DNA of 64,000 bases from contig NZ_CALUDM010000002.1 in the NCBI RefSeq assembly GCF_943914805.1, forward strand, positions 1-64,000, in the 5' to 3' direction. The notes under the pieces are model-generated. The model saw only the letters and a program-made list of their open reading frames with translations, was not told the origin of the DNA and made no database searches. The DNA comes from an uncultured Acinetobacter sp. GTDB lineage: Bacteria > Pseudomonadota > Gammaproteobacteria > Pseudomonadales > Moraxellaceae. A program made the position numbers and the translations under genes. This document shows, in pieces, positions 9,578-17,937 of this stretch (position 1 is its first letter; each line of letters begins with the position of its first letter).

Positions 9578-9660
9578 ATCAATTTTAACATAGCTAAAGA
9601 TCTTGATCTTAAAACGACACAAAAAACAAAAGTAGTGAAGCTATTGCAAAATTAATGAAA

Positions 9661-9675
9661 TGTTATAATATAACA
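9661..9675. promoter_or_regulatory. Zur box
   Basis: A perfect 7-1-7 palindrome, TGTTATAATATAACA, preceded by GAAA, lies 35 bases before the receptor ATG. This matches the AT-rich GTTATA-n-TATAAC core of Acinetobacter Zur operators. It predicts zinc repression of the downstream gene. Confidence 0.8.
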
Positions 9676-9709
9676 ATTATTCAAAATATCGAGCTTTGAG
9701 AGCCAGTAC

Positions 9710-11803
9710 ATGACTTTTGCAAAAAGTGCCCTGACACTTTCTATTTCAACCATTTTTTCTACTTTAACTTGGGCAGATACGAGTATTAGTAATTCAGCCG
9801 AACAGCCTGTTCAGCAATTAGAAACGATAAGGGTGGTGGGGCATCCACTGGTTGCTTCAAGTGCTGACTTTGGTGTTGCGGATCAAACTGTTTCACGTGA
9901 AAAATTACAGCAAGGTGGCACGACTTTAGGTGAAGCCCTAAAAGATGAACTAGGTGTATATTCTAATACTTTCGGTGCTGGATCGAGTCGTCCTGTGATT
10001 CGTGGGCAAGAAGGTGCACGAGTTAAAGTCACGCAAAATGCAACTGAAACGATGGATGTTTCTAGCTTATCACCAGATCATGCAGTGACTGTAGACCCAC
10101 AGTTAGCACAAAAAATTGAAGTGGTCCGTGGCCCATCTACATTACTTTATGGCGCAGGATCAGTTGGTGGTTTGGTCAATGTCATTGATACAAAAATTCC
10201 TACAGAAATGCCTGAACAGGGTTATGAGGGTAATGCAGGGATTCGCTATAACACTGGAAATGATGAAAAACTTGCACATGCAGGTGCAACGGTTGCTTTG
10301 GGTTCAAATGTTGCATTACGTGTAGAAGGTTTAAAACGTGATGCAAATGATTATATTAGCCCTAACTATAGTGTAACCGAAGATCATGGCGATCATGCTC
10401 ACACCACTAAACAACGTCGTGTAGACAATACATTCTCCGAATCTGAAAATATTAATCTAGGTTTATCTTGGATTGGTGAGCGTGGTTTTGCTGGGGTTTC
10501 TTATAGTCATCGTCAAGACCAGTATGGTTTGCCAGGGCATAGCCATGAATATGAATCATGCCATTTACATGGTGATCACCTACATTGTGGAGAGCATGAC
10601 GATCATGAGCACGAAAATGAGGATGATCATACAGCTCACGATCATGAAAGTGGCCCATGGATTGATATGAAAACAGAACGTTATGATTTTCGTTCTGAAT
10701 TAAACGATCCTTTTGTAGGATTTAAAAAGTTACGTGCCCAAGCAAGCTATACCGACTATCAGCATGATGAAATTGAGGGTAGCGACGCCATGACCACCTT
10801 TAAAAGTAAAGGTTATGAGGGGCGGGTGGAATTGGTACACAATCCAGTTGCTCAGTGGGAAGGTGTGATAGGCATTCAAGCCAGTCAGCAAAAACTCGAT
10901 ATTACAGGTGAAGAAGCGGTACTTGCACCGAATAAAACCCAAAAATATAGTCTATTTGCTTTGGAACATCGTCAATGGAAAGATTTCCATTTTGAACTCG
11001 GTTCACGTTTAGATCATCAGAACATTGATGTGGATTCCACGCAGAAAGATTTTGATGGCAATGCATTTTCTTATTCAGGTGCAATCAATTGGGAGTTTGC
11101 ACCAAACTATAAATTATCATTGCTTGGTTCCCACCAAGAGCGTTTACCTTTAGCTCAAGAGCTATATGCAGACGGGAAGCATTATGCGACCAATACTTAT
11201 GAGTTAGGTAATGATCAATTAGATAAAGAAAAATCCAATAATGTAGAGTTAGGATTGCATTATGATGGTGACAAACTCAGTTACCACGTGCATCTGTACC
11301 ACAATTGGTTCGATAATTATATTTATGCCAGAACTTTAGATCAGTATGAGAATTTCCGCTTAATTAAATATTCACAAGACAGTGCGAAATTTTATGGCAC
11401 TGAAGCCGAAGTTGCTTATCAATTGAATGATGTCTATAAAGCAAGCGTATTTGGTGATTATGTACGTGGGAAAATTGACAATGAAAATGCACCTCGTATA
11501 CCAGCAGGACGTTTAGGGACACGAATCAATGCAGATTTTGATGATCATTGGTCGGGTTTGGCTGAATATTCGCATGTGTTTAATCAAGATAAGTTTGCTG
11601 CCTATGAAACAGAAACCCAAGGCTATAACATGGTAAATCTTGGCATTGCCTATAAATATCCAATTTCAGGTAAACAAGAGGCTAAATTTTATTTGAATGC
11701 CAATAATTTATTGGATGAAACGGTATATGAACATACGTCATTCTTAGCCAATATTCCGCAAATGGGGCGAAACTTCGTTCTTGGTGTTGATTATAAATTC
11801 TAA
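9710..11803 (+). CDS. znuD: TonB-dependent zinc receptor, ZnuD-like
   Basis: A 697-residue outer-membrane receptor. It has a signal peptide (about residues 1-22, cut after TWA), a TonB-box region around 'LETIRVVGHP', a plug domain (about 55-165, with 'PVIRGQEGARVKV' and 'VVRGPSTLLYGAGSVGG'), and a 22-strand-type barrel ending in a terminal Phe. A His/Asp/Glu-rich extracellular loop spans about residues 277-313 with repeated HDH/DDH clusters and two Cys, as in ZnuD receptors that capture zinc. The Zur box upstream supports this role, taking zinc across the outer membrane with TonB-ExbBD energy. A terminator follows at 11851. Confidence 0.88.
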   Translation: MTFAKSALTLSISTIFSTLTWADTSISNSAEQPVQQLETIRVVGHPLVASSADFGVADQTVSREKLQQGGTTLGEALKDELGVYSNTFGAGSSRPVIRGQEGARVKVTQNATETMDVSSLSPDHAVTVDPQLAQKIEVVRGPSTLLYGAGSVGGLVNVIDTKIPTEMPEQGYEGNAGIRYNTGNDEKLAHAGATVALGSNVALRVEGLKRDANDYISPNYSVTEDHGDHAHTTKQRRVDNTFSESENINLGLSWIGERGFAGVSYSHRQDQYGLPGHSHEYESCHLHGDHLHCGEHDDHEHENEDDHTAHDHESGPWIDMKTERYDFRSELNDPFVGFKKLRAQASYTDYQHDEIEGSDAMTTFKSKGYEGRVELVHNPVAQWEGVIGIQASQQKLDITGEEAVLAPNKTQKYSLFALEHRQWKDFHFELGSRLDHQNIDVDSTQKDFDGNAFSYSGAINWEFAPNYKLSLLGSHQERLPLAQELYADGKHYATNTYELGNDQLDKEKSNNVELGLHYDGDKLSYHVHLYHNWFDNYIYARTLDQYENFRLIKYSQDSAKFYGTEAEVAYQLNDVYKASVFGDYVRGKIDNENAPRIPAGRLGTRINADFDDHWSGLAEYSHVFNQDKFAAYETETQGYNMVNLGIAYKYPISGKQEAKFYLNANNLLDETVYEHTSFLANIPQMGRNFVLGVDYKF

Positions 11804-11850
11804 GTTGGTTGCGTTTATTCACGAAATCATCATTGAAATATAAAGAGATT

Positions 11851-11887
11851 AGACCTAGTCTGAGTGTATTGGATTAGGTCTTTTTTT
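11851..11887 (+). terminator. intrinsic terminator after znuD, abutting the next start codon
   Basis: Stem AGACCTA (11851-11857) with TAGGTCT (11875-11881) followed by a T-run to 11887. The next gene's ATG is at 11888, so the hairpin holds that gene's only purine-rich ribosome-binding candidate (AGG at 11876-11878). Confidence 0.8.
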
Positions 11888-13351
11888 ATGCGTATCTTTA
11901 ATAAAATTCATAGCAAACTCAGTTGGTCACCACGACGTTATTTTGGCATTATCGTTGGGGTATTGGCTTTGGGTTATTTATCTTCAGCGATATACCATAC
12001 TTATAAACCAATGCCTCAAGGATTAGATTTTACGGGGAAGCTTCAACATAGCAACGTAAAATTCATTGCAGATCAAACCTATATAGATGCGCATGGAAGA
12101 CAACAATTAGATCAGCATATCTTCGATCAAGTTTTGCAATTAATTAAACAAGCCAAAACCACCATTGTGATTGATATGTTTTTATTTAACAAAGAGGTCG
12201 GTGATTCCAAGCTTGAACATCGTGCGCTTACGGAGCAATTGACTCAAGCATTGATTAACCAAAAAGTGGTGAATCCAACCTTAGAAATTAAATTCATTAC
12301 CGATCCAATCAATTCGGTATATGGTGGCATTGCACCTGATCAGTATCGTGAATTACGTCAAAATGGTATTGATGTGATTGAAACTAATTTAACACCGTTG
12401 CGTGCCTCAAATCCGACATGGTCAGGGTTTTGGTATTTGTGTTGCCAGAATATTGGTAATAATGCTGAAAAAGGGTGGTTAAGCAATCCTTTTGGCAAAG
12501 AACCGATCACCATTCGAAGTTATTTTAATCTATTTAATTTTAAAGCTAATCATCGTAAAACCATTGTTGTAGACACAGATCAAGGTTGGAAAGCGATTGT
12601 CACTTCAGCCAATCCACATGATGGCAGTTCACGCCATTCCAATATTGCATTGATGGTCGATGGCGCAACAGCAATTGATATTTTGAAATCTGAACAACCT
12701 GTGGCACATATGTCAGGTGGTGATACACCTTTCGTGGTTGTTGGAAAATTACCTGAAAATCCAAATGATCCGCAAGTACAAGTATTGACTGAAGCTGCAA
12801 TTTATAAAGCAGTTTTAAATATGCTTGAAACTGCAAAAGCCAATGATCAAATTGATTTGGCGATGTTTTATTTGTCAGAGCGAAAAATTATTAAAGAACT
12901 GCTTGCTGCCAAGCAACGTGGTGCGAAATTACGTATTTTACTTGATCCGAATAAGGATGCTTTTGGTCGCCAAAAGAATGGTATTCCAAATCGTCAGGTG
13001 GCTTCAGAATTACATGATGCGGGTATCGATGTGCGTTGGTGTAATACGCAAGGTGAGCAGTGCCATAGCAAAATGATCATCAAACGTAATGCGCAATCTG
13101 CAGAAATGATTTTGGGCTCAGCGAATTTTACTGCACGTAATTTGAAAAATTATAATTTAGAAACTGATTTAAGAGTTGTTGGGAAACCACAGCAACAAGT
13201 CTTTATGGATGCGGAACAGTATTTGAACTCAGCTTGGTCAAACTTGAATGGACGCCAAATGAGTGTGGATTATTCTAAATATGCAGATGAATCAAAGTTG
13301 AAATATGGCTTATATCGTTTTATGGAATGGAGTGGTTTATCGACATTCTAA
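11888..13351 (+). CDS. phospholipase D family protein (cardiolipin-synthase-like)
   Basis: A 487-residue protein with an N-terminal membrane anchor (about residues 18-38) and two PLD domains. The first HKD motif is intact ('HRKTIVVD', then GS-like 'VTSAN'). The second has 'HSKMIIKR' followed by 'ILGSANFTARN', so the usual Asp is replaced; the H and K remain. Family members cut or exchange phosphodiesters in phospholipids, including cardiolipin synthesis. I use ATG 11888 because the longer frame (GTG 11864) starts inside the znuD terminator stem. It is the only plus-strand gene between znuD and the terminator at 13386. The substrate is unknown. Confidence 0.8.
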   Translation: MRIFNKIHSKLSWSPRRYFGIIVGVLALGYLSSAIYHTYKPMPQGLDFTGKLQHSNVKFIADQTYIDAHGRQQLDQHIFDQVLQLIKQAKTTIVIDMFLFNKEVGDSKLEHRALTEQLTQALINQKVVNPTLEIKFITDPINSVYGGIAPDQYRELRQNGIDVIETNLTPLRASNPTWSGFWYLCCQNIGNNAEKGWLSNPFGKEPITIRSYFNLFNFKANHRKTIVVDTDQGWKAIVTSANPHDGSSRHSNIALMVDGATAIDILKSEQPVAHMSGGDTPFVVVGKLPENPNDPQVQVLTEAAIYKAVLNMLETAKANDQIDLAMFYLSERKIIKELLAAKQRGAKLRILLDPNKDAFGRQKNGIPNRQVASELHDAGIDVRWCNTQGEQCHSKMIIKRNAQSAEMILGSANFTARNLKNYNLETDLRVVGKPQQQVFMDAEQYLNSAWSNLNGRQMSVDYSKYADESKLKYGLYRFMEWSGLSTF

Positions 13352-13385
13352 TGTCGAATCTCTTTAATTTCGTATGAGGAATAGA

Positions 13386-13415
13386 AAAAACCCTCCTTTT
13401 TAAAGAAGGGTTTTT
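13386..13415. terminator. bidirectional terminator between convergent genes
   Basis: AAAAACCCT pairs with AGGGTTTTT around a short loop, with A-run on one side and T-run on the other. It serves the phospholipase D gene (plus) and the 13437 gene (minus). Confidence 0.82.
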
Positions 13416-13436
13416 ATCGATTTAATCTTCCAAGTT

Positions 13437-13889
13437 CTATGGCTCAGGATTCGGTGGAATCATCTGATCCAAATCTTTATCAGTTATTTGATCCAATTCC
13501 TGCAAATCGGTTTTAATTTTCCACTGACTTTCATCTTCAACAGGTTGAGGTAAACGTGCTTCTAACCAATCACATACTACATCTGGCGGAAAATCTGCGT
13601 GATTGCATTGAATCACCCAAGCTAGAAATTGTTTAGCTTCGCCATTCATATAAGGTGGTGGAGAAACGGGTAAAAATTGCGTCGGTAAACGTTCATTTTT
13701 AGAAATATAATTCAACACATGTCCGAGTTCTTGCACAGTTTGCCAAGCTAAAGGATGTTCAATATTAATTTGAAATTTAAACCACCATGCTTGTTTGCCA
13801 TCTGAGCCATAGCTATCAATAAAGCTTTCTTGCACACTTGGCACTTTGCAAAAGAATTGATGTAAACGGTCAAAACTCAGTTCAGCCAC
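13437..13889 (-). CDS. conserved hypothetical protein, 150 residues
   Basis: Soluble, acidic, with no signal peptide and no motif I recognise. Notable segments are 'KQAWWFKFQINIEHPLAWQTVQELGHVLNY' around residues 32-60 (kept here as a description of a Trp-rich amphipathic stretch) and a Pro/Asp-rich tail. The start is GTG at 13889 with a weak ribosome-binding site. It is convergent with the phospholipase D gene and shares its terminator. The gene is flanked by unrelated functions, so context gives no clue to its job. Confidence 0.6.
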   Translation of the reverse strand: MAELSFDRLHQFFCKVPSVQESFIDSYGSDGKQAWWFKFQINIEHPLAWQTVQELGHVLNYISKNERLPTQFLPVSPPPYMNGEAKQFLAWVIQCNHADFPPDVVCDWLEARLPQPVEDESQWKIKTDLQELDQITDKDLDQMIPPNPEP

Positions 13890-14061
13890 AATACAGCACC
13901 CATCAGATTAAAATTATATCTTATCAGATTGATCACTAAATTGACTCAGCTTGCTGTATAAACATAGAGATGAGGTTGAAAATTGTACATCATTTATTCA
14001 TTATTTGTCTTTCATTAGGCGTTAAAATAGTTCATAGGCAATAAGTAATTTGGAGGTTGAG

Positions 14062-14580
14062 ATGAAACAAGTACTCGGTTTAAGTGCGTTGGCATTGATG
14101 CTTTCAGGAGTAACTATTGCTGCTTATGCGGACGGTAAAGATTGGGGTAATTACCGCAGTGTAGAGCGACCACAGAAGCGATATCCAACAACAACGTATA
14201 AATATCAAGATCAATACGGGCGCCCTATGTCACAGGAAATTCCTGTTCGACCACCACAGTATCATCGGCCGTATCCTCCATATCCAAACTATCCGAACCA
14301 AGGTTATCCTCATTATCCAAATCAAGGTTATCCAAACCGTCCCTATCCTGTTTATCCACCACAGAATGGTGTAACGATTATTTATAATCATCAATTTCCG
14401 ACACAAACGGAATATCATTCAGACAGTTATGGTTATGTGAATGGACAGGGTGGAAGTATTTCAAGTTCACAATATACAATGATCAGTGATTGGCGTCGTT
14501 ATGGTTTACCAGACCCTCAAGCAGGTATGCATTGGATTTATGAAAATGGACGCTATTTGCAAATACCGAATGATCGTTAG
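14062..14580 (+). CDS. RcnB-family secreted Pro/Tyr-rich protein
   Basis: A 172-residue exported protein. The ATG at 14062 has GGAGG seven bases upstream and begins a clear signal peptide cleaved after about 'AAYA'. A central low-complexity region of P, Y, N and Q contains three tandem copies of a PNQGYP/PNYP-type unit (about residues 70-100). The C-terminal 'WRRYGLPDPQAGMHWIYENGRYLQI' region is typical of the RcnB/DUF3315 domain, which in E. coli RcnB contributes to nickel/cobalt homeostasis in the periplasm. Many RcnB-domain proteins have no proven metal role, so I leave function open. It is monocistronic, ending at a REP-like palindrome. Confidence 0.72.
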   Translation: MKQVLGLSALALMLSGVTIAAYADGKDWGNYRSVERPQKRYPTTTYKYQDQYGRPMSQEIPVRPPQYHRPYPPYPNYPNQGYPHYPNQGYPNRPYPVYPPQNGVTIIYNHQFPTQTEYHSDSYGYVNGQGGSISSSQYTMISDWRRYGLPDPQAGMHWIYENGRYLQIPNDR

Positions 14581-14612
14581 GTCATTTATGCATCTAAATT
14601 TGTATTTATTAT

Positions 14613-14658
14613 TTAATCCTCATCTCGTTCTTGATGAGAGAACGGGGTAAGGATTAAG
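14613..14658. repeat. REP-like imperfect palindrome
   Basis: TTAATCC...GGATTAA outer arms enclose TCTCGTTCT and AGAACGGGG segments, folding as an imperfect hairpin between two convergent genes. The CCTCA/GGGTAAGG composition resembles other REP-like units in this window (33995, 61600), suggesting a dispersed repeat that may also stop transcription. Confidence 0.55.
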
Positions 14659-14662
14659 AACA

Positions 14663-15157
14663 TTAAGCCAATTCATCATCTTCAGGGCGTGGTGTTTTGC
14701 CATGAGGCAAAGGTTGTTCAGTATGTTTATCTCGAATGACAGAAGGATATGTCCAAGAGGCGTAACGTACAATCAAAATAGCAATGGCTAAAATCAAAAC
14801 AGAACCTGTAATAATAATCAGGTCTATATCCGCTTTGTGGTCATGTTGAATATCTGAAATCAATAACCGTGTTAGTGCTGTAATTGCAATATAAATCAAA
14901 AAACGCACCGGCATATGGTTGGTTTTAAAGTAGATTCCAACCATAGCACCCAATTCTAAATAAATGAAAAGTAATAAAATATCGTCAATACTGGCATATT
15001 GTTTGACGGTTAATATATCTATGATGGTATGTACCGCAGACCAAGCAATCATACAGCCGATAATAAATAAGGCGACATAGTGAAAGGCTTCGACAGCAAG
15101 GTTGCCAAATTTATCAAGGAGGTTTTCGATTTTTTCTATACGAGGATCTTTATGCAT
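14663..15157 (-). CDS. psiE: PsiE-family membrane protein
   Basis: A 164-residue inner-membrane protein of the phosphate-starvation-inducible PsiE family, with four predicted helices (about residues 20-45, 55-75, 85-105 and 120-145). Conserved family segments are 'AVEAFHYVALFIIGCMI' and 'LLFIYLELGAMVGIYFK'. Start is ATG 15157; GGAGG lies inside the longer frame (15169) at ideal spacing, so the longer start is unlikely. Biochemical function is unknown. No Pho box could be identified with confidence. Confidence 0.82.
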   Translation of the reverse strand: MHKDPRIEKIENLLDKFGNLAVEAFHYVALFIIGCMIAWSAVHTIIDILTVKQYASIDDILLLFIYLELGAMVGIYFKTNHMPVRFLIYIAITALTRLLISDIQHDHKADIDLIIITGSVLILAIAILIVRYASWTYPSVIRDKHTEQPLPHGKTPRPEDDELA

Positions 15158-15299
15158 AACAGCCTCCATTTAACTGATTTTAAAGCCAGTAAAAACTATG
15201 CAAGTTTCATGCACATGACTGAAATATGAAGGCTGATGTGTACGGTTTGATCGTTATTGGGGGTATATTAGTGCTGTATTTTATATTTAGAGAATAACC

Positions 15300-15922
15300 A
15301 TGTATCTACCGACTCATTTTAAACAGGAAAATCATTATGAATTATTTGATTTAATTCAAAATAATCCTTTAGGTAGTGTCATGGTGATTCATGCGGGTGA
15401 AATTATAGCCAATCTATTCCTTTTGAACTAGACGTTTCATACGGTGAATTAGGCTTACTGAGAGGGCATATTGCGAAGGCCAATCCATTGGCTGATATAA
15501 TGAATCAGCCTTTGTCTGCTTATGTGATTTTTCACGCTGATCAAGCATATATTTCACCAAGTTGGTACGAAGGAAAACAAGAGCATCATCGTGTTGTTCC
15601 GACTTGGAATTATCGTGTAGTGCATGTTCAAGGAAAGATTCGAAAAATAGAGGATGAGAAATATTTGCGAGGTGTATTGGCTCGATTGACCCGAAACCAC
15701 GAAGCAAATCAAGAAACTCCTTGGAAAATGGGCGATGCACCTACAGACTTTATCGAAGCACAATTAGAAAAGGTTGTTGCGATTGAAATTGAATCGATGA
15801 TTGGTAAATTTAAAGTCAGTCAAAATAAATCTCAGCTTGATGCGAAAAATATCGTAAATGCTCTAGAAAATTCAAATCCTGAAATGGCTGAGTCTATTCA
15901 GAAATATTTTCCTAAGCCATAA
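15300..15922 (+). pseudogene. paiB: PaiB-like FMN-binding protein gene, frameshifted
   Basis: The first frame from ATG 15300 encodes the family N-terminus (MYLPTHFKQ..., ending GEIIAN) and then hits TAG at 15429-15431. The downstream frame, open to the TAA at 15920, continues the family without a gap: I-P-F-E-L-D, RGHIAKANPL, 'AYISPSWY' and 'VVPTWNYRVVHVQG'. The junction at 15411-15418 reads AAT-CT-ATT, where the family has N-H-I/V-P. One missing A in the His codon (CAT) explains the shift. PaiB proteins bind FMN and affect protease and sporulation genes in Bacillus. The downstream part still looks conserved, so the change is recent or a sequencing error. Confidence 0.85.
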
Positions 15923-15951
15923 AAAAACGCCTGATGATCAGGCGTTTTTTT
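15921..15951. terminator. bidirectional terminator
   Basis: AAAAAACGCCTGA and TCAGGCGTTTTTT pair around a 3-base loop, between the paiB-like gene (plus) and an acyl-CoA dehydrogenase gene (minus). Confidence 0.9.
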
Positions 15952-15962
15952 AACATCAAAGA

Positions 15963-17744
15963 TTAAGCTTGAGTTGTAAAGTAATCTTCGCTGAAATTCA
16001 TAATCACTTCTGAACCTGCTTTGATTTTTGCAATGCGTGCATGTAAATCAGGCAAGATACGTTGAATGAAGAAATGTGTAAGTGCCAATTTGTCTTGGTA
16101 GAATTGACCATCTTTAGACTGAGCAGCATTGGCAATACGTGCAAACATATAAGCGAAGCTTAATAAGCCTACAGCATGTAAATAATCAACAGCCGCAGCA
16201 TTTGAGAACTCAACATTTTCTTTAGCACGTTCTAAAACGTGTTGAGTGATCATGTCCACTTCAGTTGCAACGTCTAAAGTCGCATCTTTGATGAAGTTAA
16301 GATCAGTGTCTAAACCATTGGCAAAATCACGGATTTCTGAAATATATTCAGCGATGAATTCACCATTACATTTAATAGTTTTACGACCGATTAAATCTTG
16401 AGATTGAACGCCGTTGGTTCCTTCATAGATTTGAGCAATACGTAAATCACGAACACATTGTTCCATGCCCCATTCACGAATATAACCGTGACCACCAAAT
16501 ACCATTTGTGCATCAATCGCAGCATTAAATGCTGTATCGGTTAGATATGCTTTTGCAATTGGTGTTAACAATGCAACACGGTTGTTGGCTTTAGCAACAG
16601 CTTCAGGATCAGTTGAGAATTTAGTAATGTCTAATTGTTGACCCACATAAACTGCAAATGCACGAGATGCTTCGTTGTTGGCACGAGCATTTAATAGCAT
16701 ACGACGTACATCACCGTGAACTAAGATGCTATCCGCAGGTTTATTTGGTGATTGAACACCAGAAGCGCTACGACCTTGTAAACGATCAGTCGCATATTGA
16801 GCAGCATTTTGGTATGCATATTCAGAAGCACCTAGACCTTGGATACCCATAGATAAACGTTCATAGTTCATCATCACGAACATTGCTGCTAAGCCTTCGT
16901 TTTCTTTACCTACAAGGTAACCTTTGGCAGCATCAAAGTTCATTACACATGTTGCAGATGCTTTAATGCCCATTTTATGTTCAATTGAACCAGGACCAGC
17001 AGCATTACGTTCACCTAATGAACCATCCGCATTAACCATGAATTTAGGTACGATGAATAATGAGATACCACGTGAACCCGCAGGTGCATCAGGTGTTTTT
17101 GCTAAAACAAGGTGGATGATGTTTTCAGCAAGGTCGTGATCACCACCAGTAATGAAGATTTTAGTACCCGTAATATTATAAGTACCATCAGCATTTGGTT
17201 CTGCTTTAGTTTTGATAATACCTAAATCTGTACCTGCATGTGGTTCAGTAAGACACATGGTTCCAGACCATTCACCTGAATAAATTTTAGGTAAATAGGT
17301 TTCTTTTTGTTCTTGTGATGCATAACTGTTTAACGCCATACCTGCGCCTACAGAAAGAAGCGGGTAGAGCATAAATGATGGATTGGTTGCAAATAACATT
17401 TCATCTGCAAGTACAGTCAGCATTTTAGGCATGCCTTGACCGCCCCATTCTTCATCTGCACCAAGACCAATCCAGCCGCCTTCAGCATATTGCTTGAATG
17501 CTTCTTTAAAACCAGCAGGTGTAGTCACAGCACCATTTTCAAAATGAGCACCTTCTTCATCACCACTACGGTTTATTGGAAGGGTTACGTTTTGAGAGAA
17601 TTTAGCCATTTCTTCAAGAATCGCTTCAGCCGTAGCAGCATCAAGGTGCGCTAGGTTTTCATTCGATTGCCAGAATTGCTCTGCATTAAATACATCATTA
17701 AGAATGAATTTCATATCTGCAAGTGGTGCATTATAAATTGGCAT
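15963..17744 (-). CDS. acyl-CoA dehydrogenase, long DmdC-like type
   Basis: A 593-residue FAD-dependent acyl-CoA dehydrogenase with an extra C-terminal domain (AcylCoA_DH_N, N, M and C domains plus the C-terminal extension of about 130 residues). Signatures include 'MCLTEPHAGTDLG' in the FAD/acyl pocket, 'NITGTKIFITGGDHDL', and 'QIYEGTNGVQSQDLIGRK', whose Glu is the expected catalytic base. It probably oxidises acyl-CoA thioesters in fatty-acid or branched substrates; automatic pipelines often call this type 3-methylmercaptopropionyl-CoA dehydrogenase, which should not be taken as proof. It is paralogous to and follows the gene at 17938 with its own promoter region, because a terminator lies between them. 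Confidence 0.88.
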   Translation of the reverse strand: MPIYNAPLADMKFILNDVFNAEQFWQSNENLAHLDAATAEAILEEMAKFSQNVTLPINRSGDEEGAHFENGAVTTPAGFKEAFKQYAEGGWIGLGADEEWGGQGMPKMLTVLADEMLFATNPSFMLYPLLSVGAGMALNSYASQEQKETYLPKIYSGEWSGTMCLTEPHAGTDLGIIKTKAEPNADGTYNITGTKIFITGGDHDLAENIIHLVLAKTPDAPAGSRGISLFIVPKFMVNADGSLGERNAAGPGSIEHKMGIKASATCVMNFDAAKGYLVGKENEGLAAMFVMMNYERLSMGIQGLGASEYAYQNAAQYATDRLQGRSASGVQSPNKPADSILVHGDVRRMLLNARANNEASRAFAVYVGQQLDITKFSTDPEAVAKANNRVALLTPIAKAYLTDTAFNAAIDAQMVFGGHGYIREWGMEQCVRDLRIAQIYEGTNGVQSQDLIGRKTIKCNGEFIAEYISEIRDFANGLDTDLNFIKDATLDVATEVDMITQHVLERAKENVEFSNAAAVDYLHAVGLLSFAYMFARIANAAQSKDGQFYQDKLALTHFFIQRILPDLHARIAKIKAGSEVIMNFSEDYFTTQA

Positions 17745-17849
17745 GTTGGTTCACCTGATTTTGTTTGAATCTGTAGTACTAGGTCAGTTTAAGCAACCAT
17801 TGTGAAAGTTGTTAGATGACCAAAGACAAAGGATGTTCTATTTATAAAG

Positions 17850-17883
17850 AAAAAGGACCGCCAAAGCTATGACCGTCCTTTCT
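17850..17883 (-). terminator. terminator between the two acyl-CoA dehydrogenase genes
   Basis: On the minus strand, AAAGGAC pairs with GTCCTTT with an internal GGTC/GGCGG loop and is followed by a T-rich run. It lies 55 bases past the stop of the upstream dehydrogenase gene. Confidence 0.7.
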
Positions 17884-17937
17884 CAATTTCTGCACTCAAG
17901 GGTACAGTTTTTTAAGATTACTGACTAAAATCTAATC

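Noticed and set aside
10452..10670. His-rich small ORFs on both strands in znuD
   Set aside because: Shadows of the His/Asp-rich loop of znuD (CAT/GAT codons read on other frames).
14050..14061. Upstream TTG start for the RcnB-like gene
   Set aside because: The GGAGG ribosome-binding site lies inside it and is positioned for ATG 14062, which begins the signal peptide.
15488..15922. A separate 144-residue gene
   Set aside because: It begins in mid-domain of PaiB; the missing N-terminus is encoded just upstream in the shifted frame.
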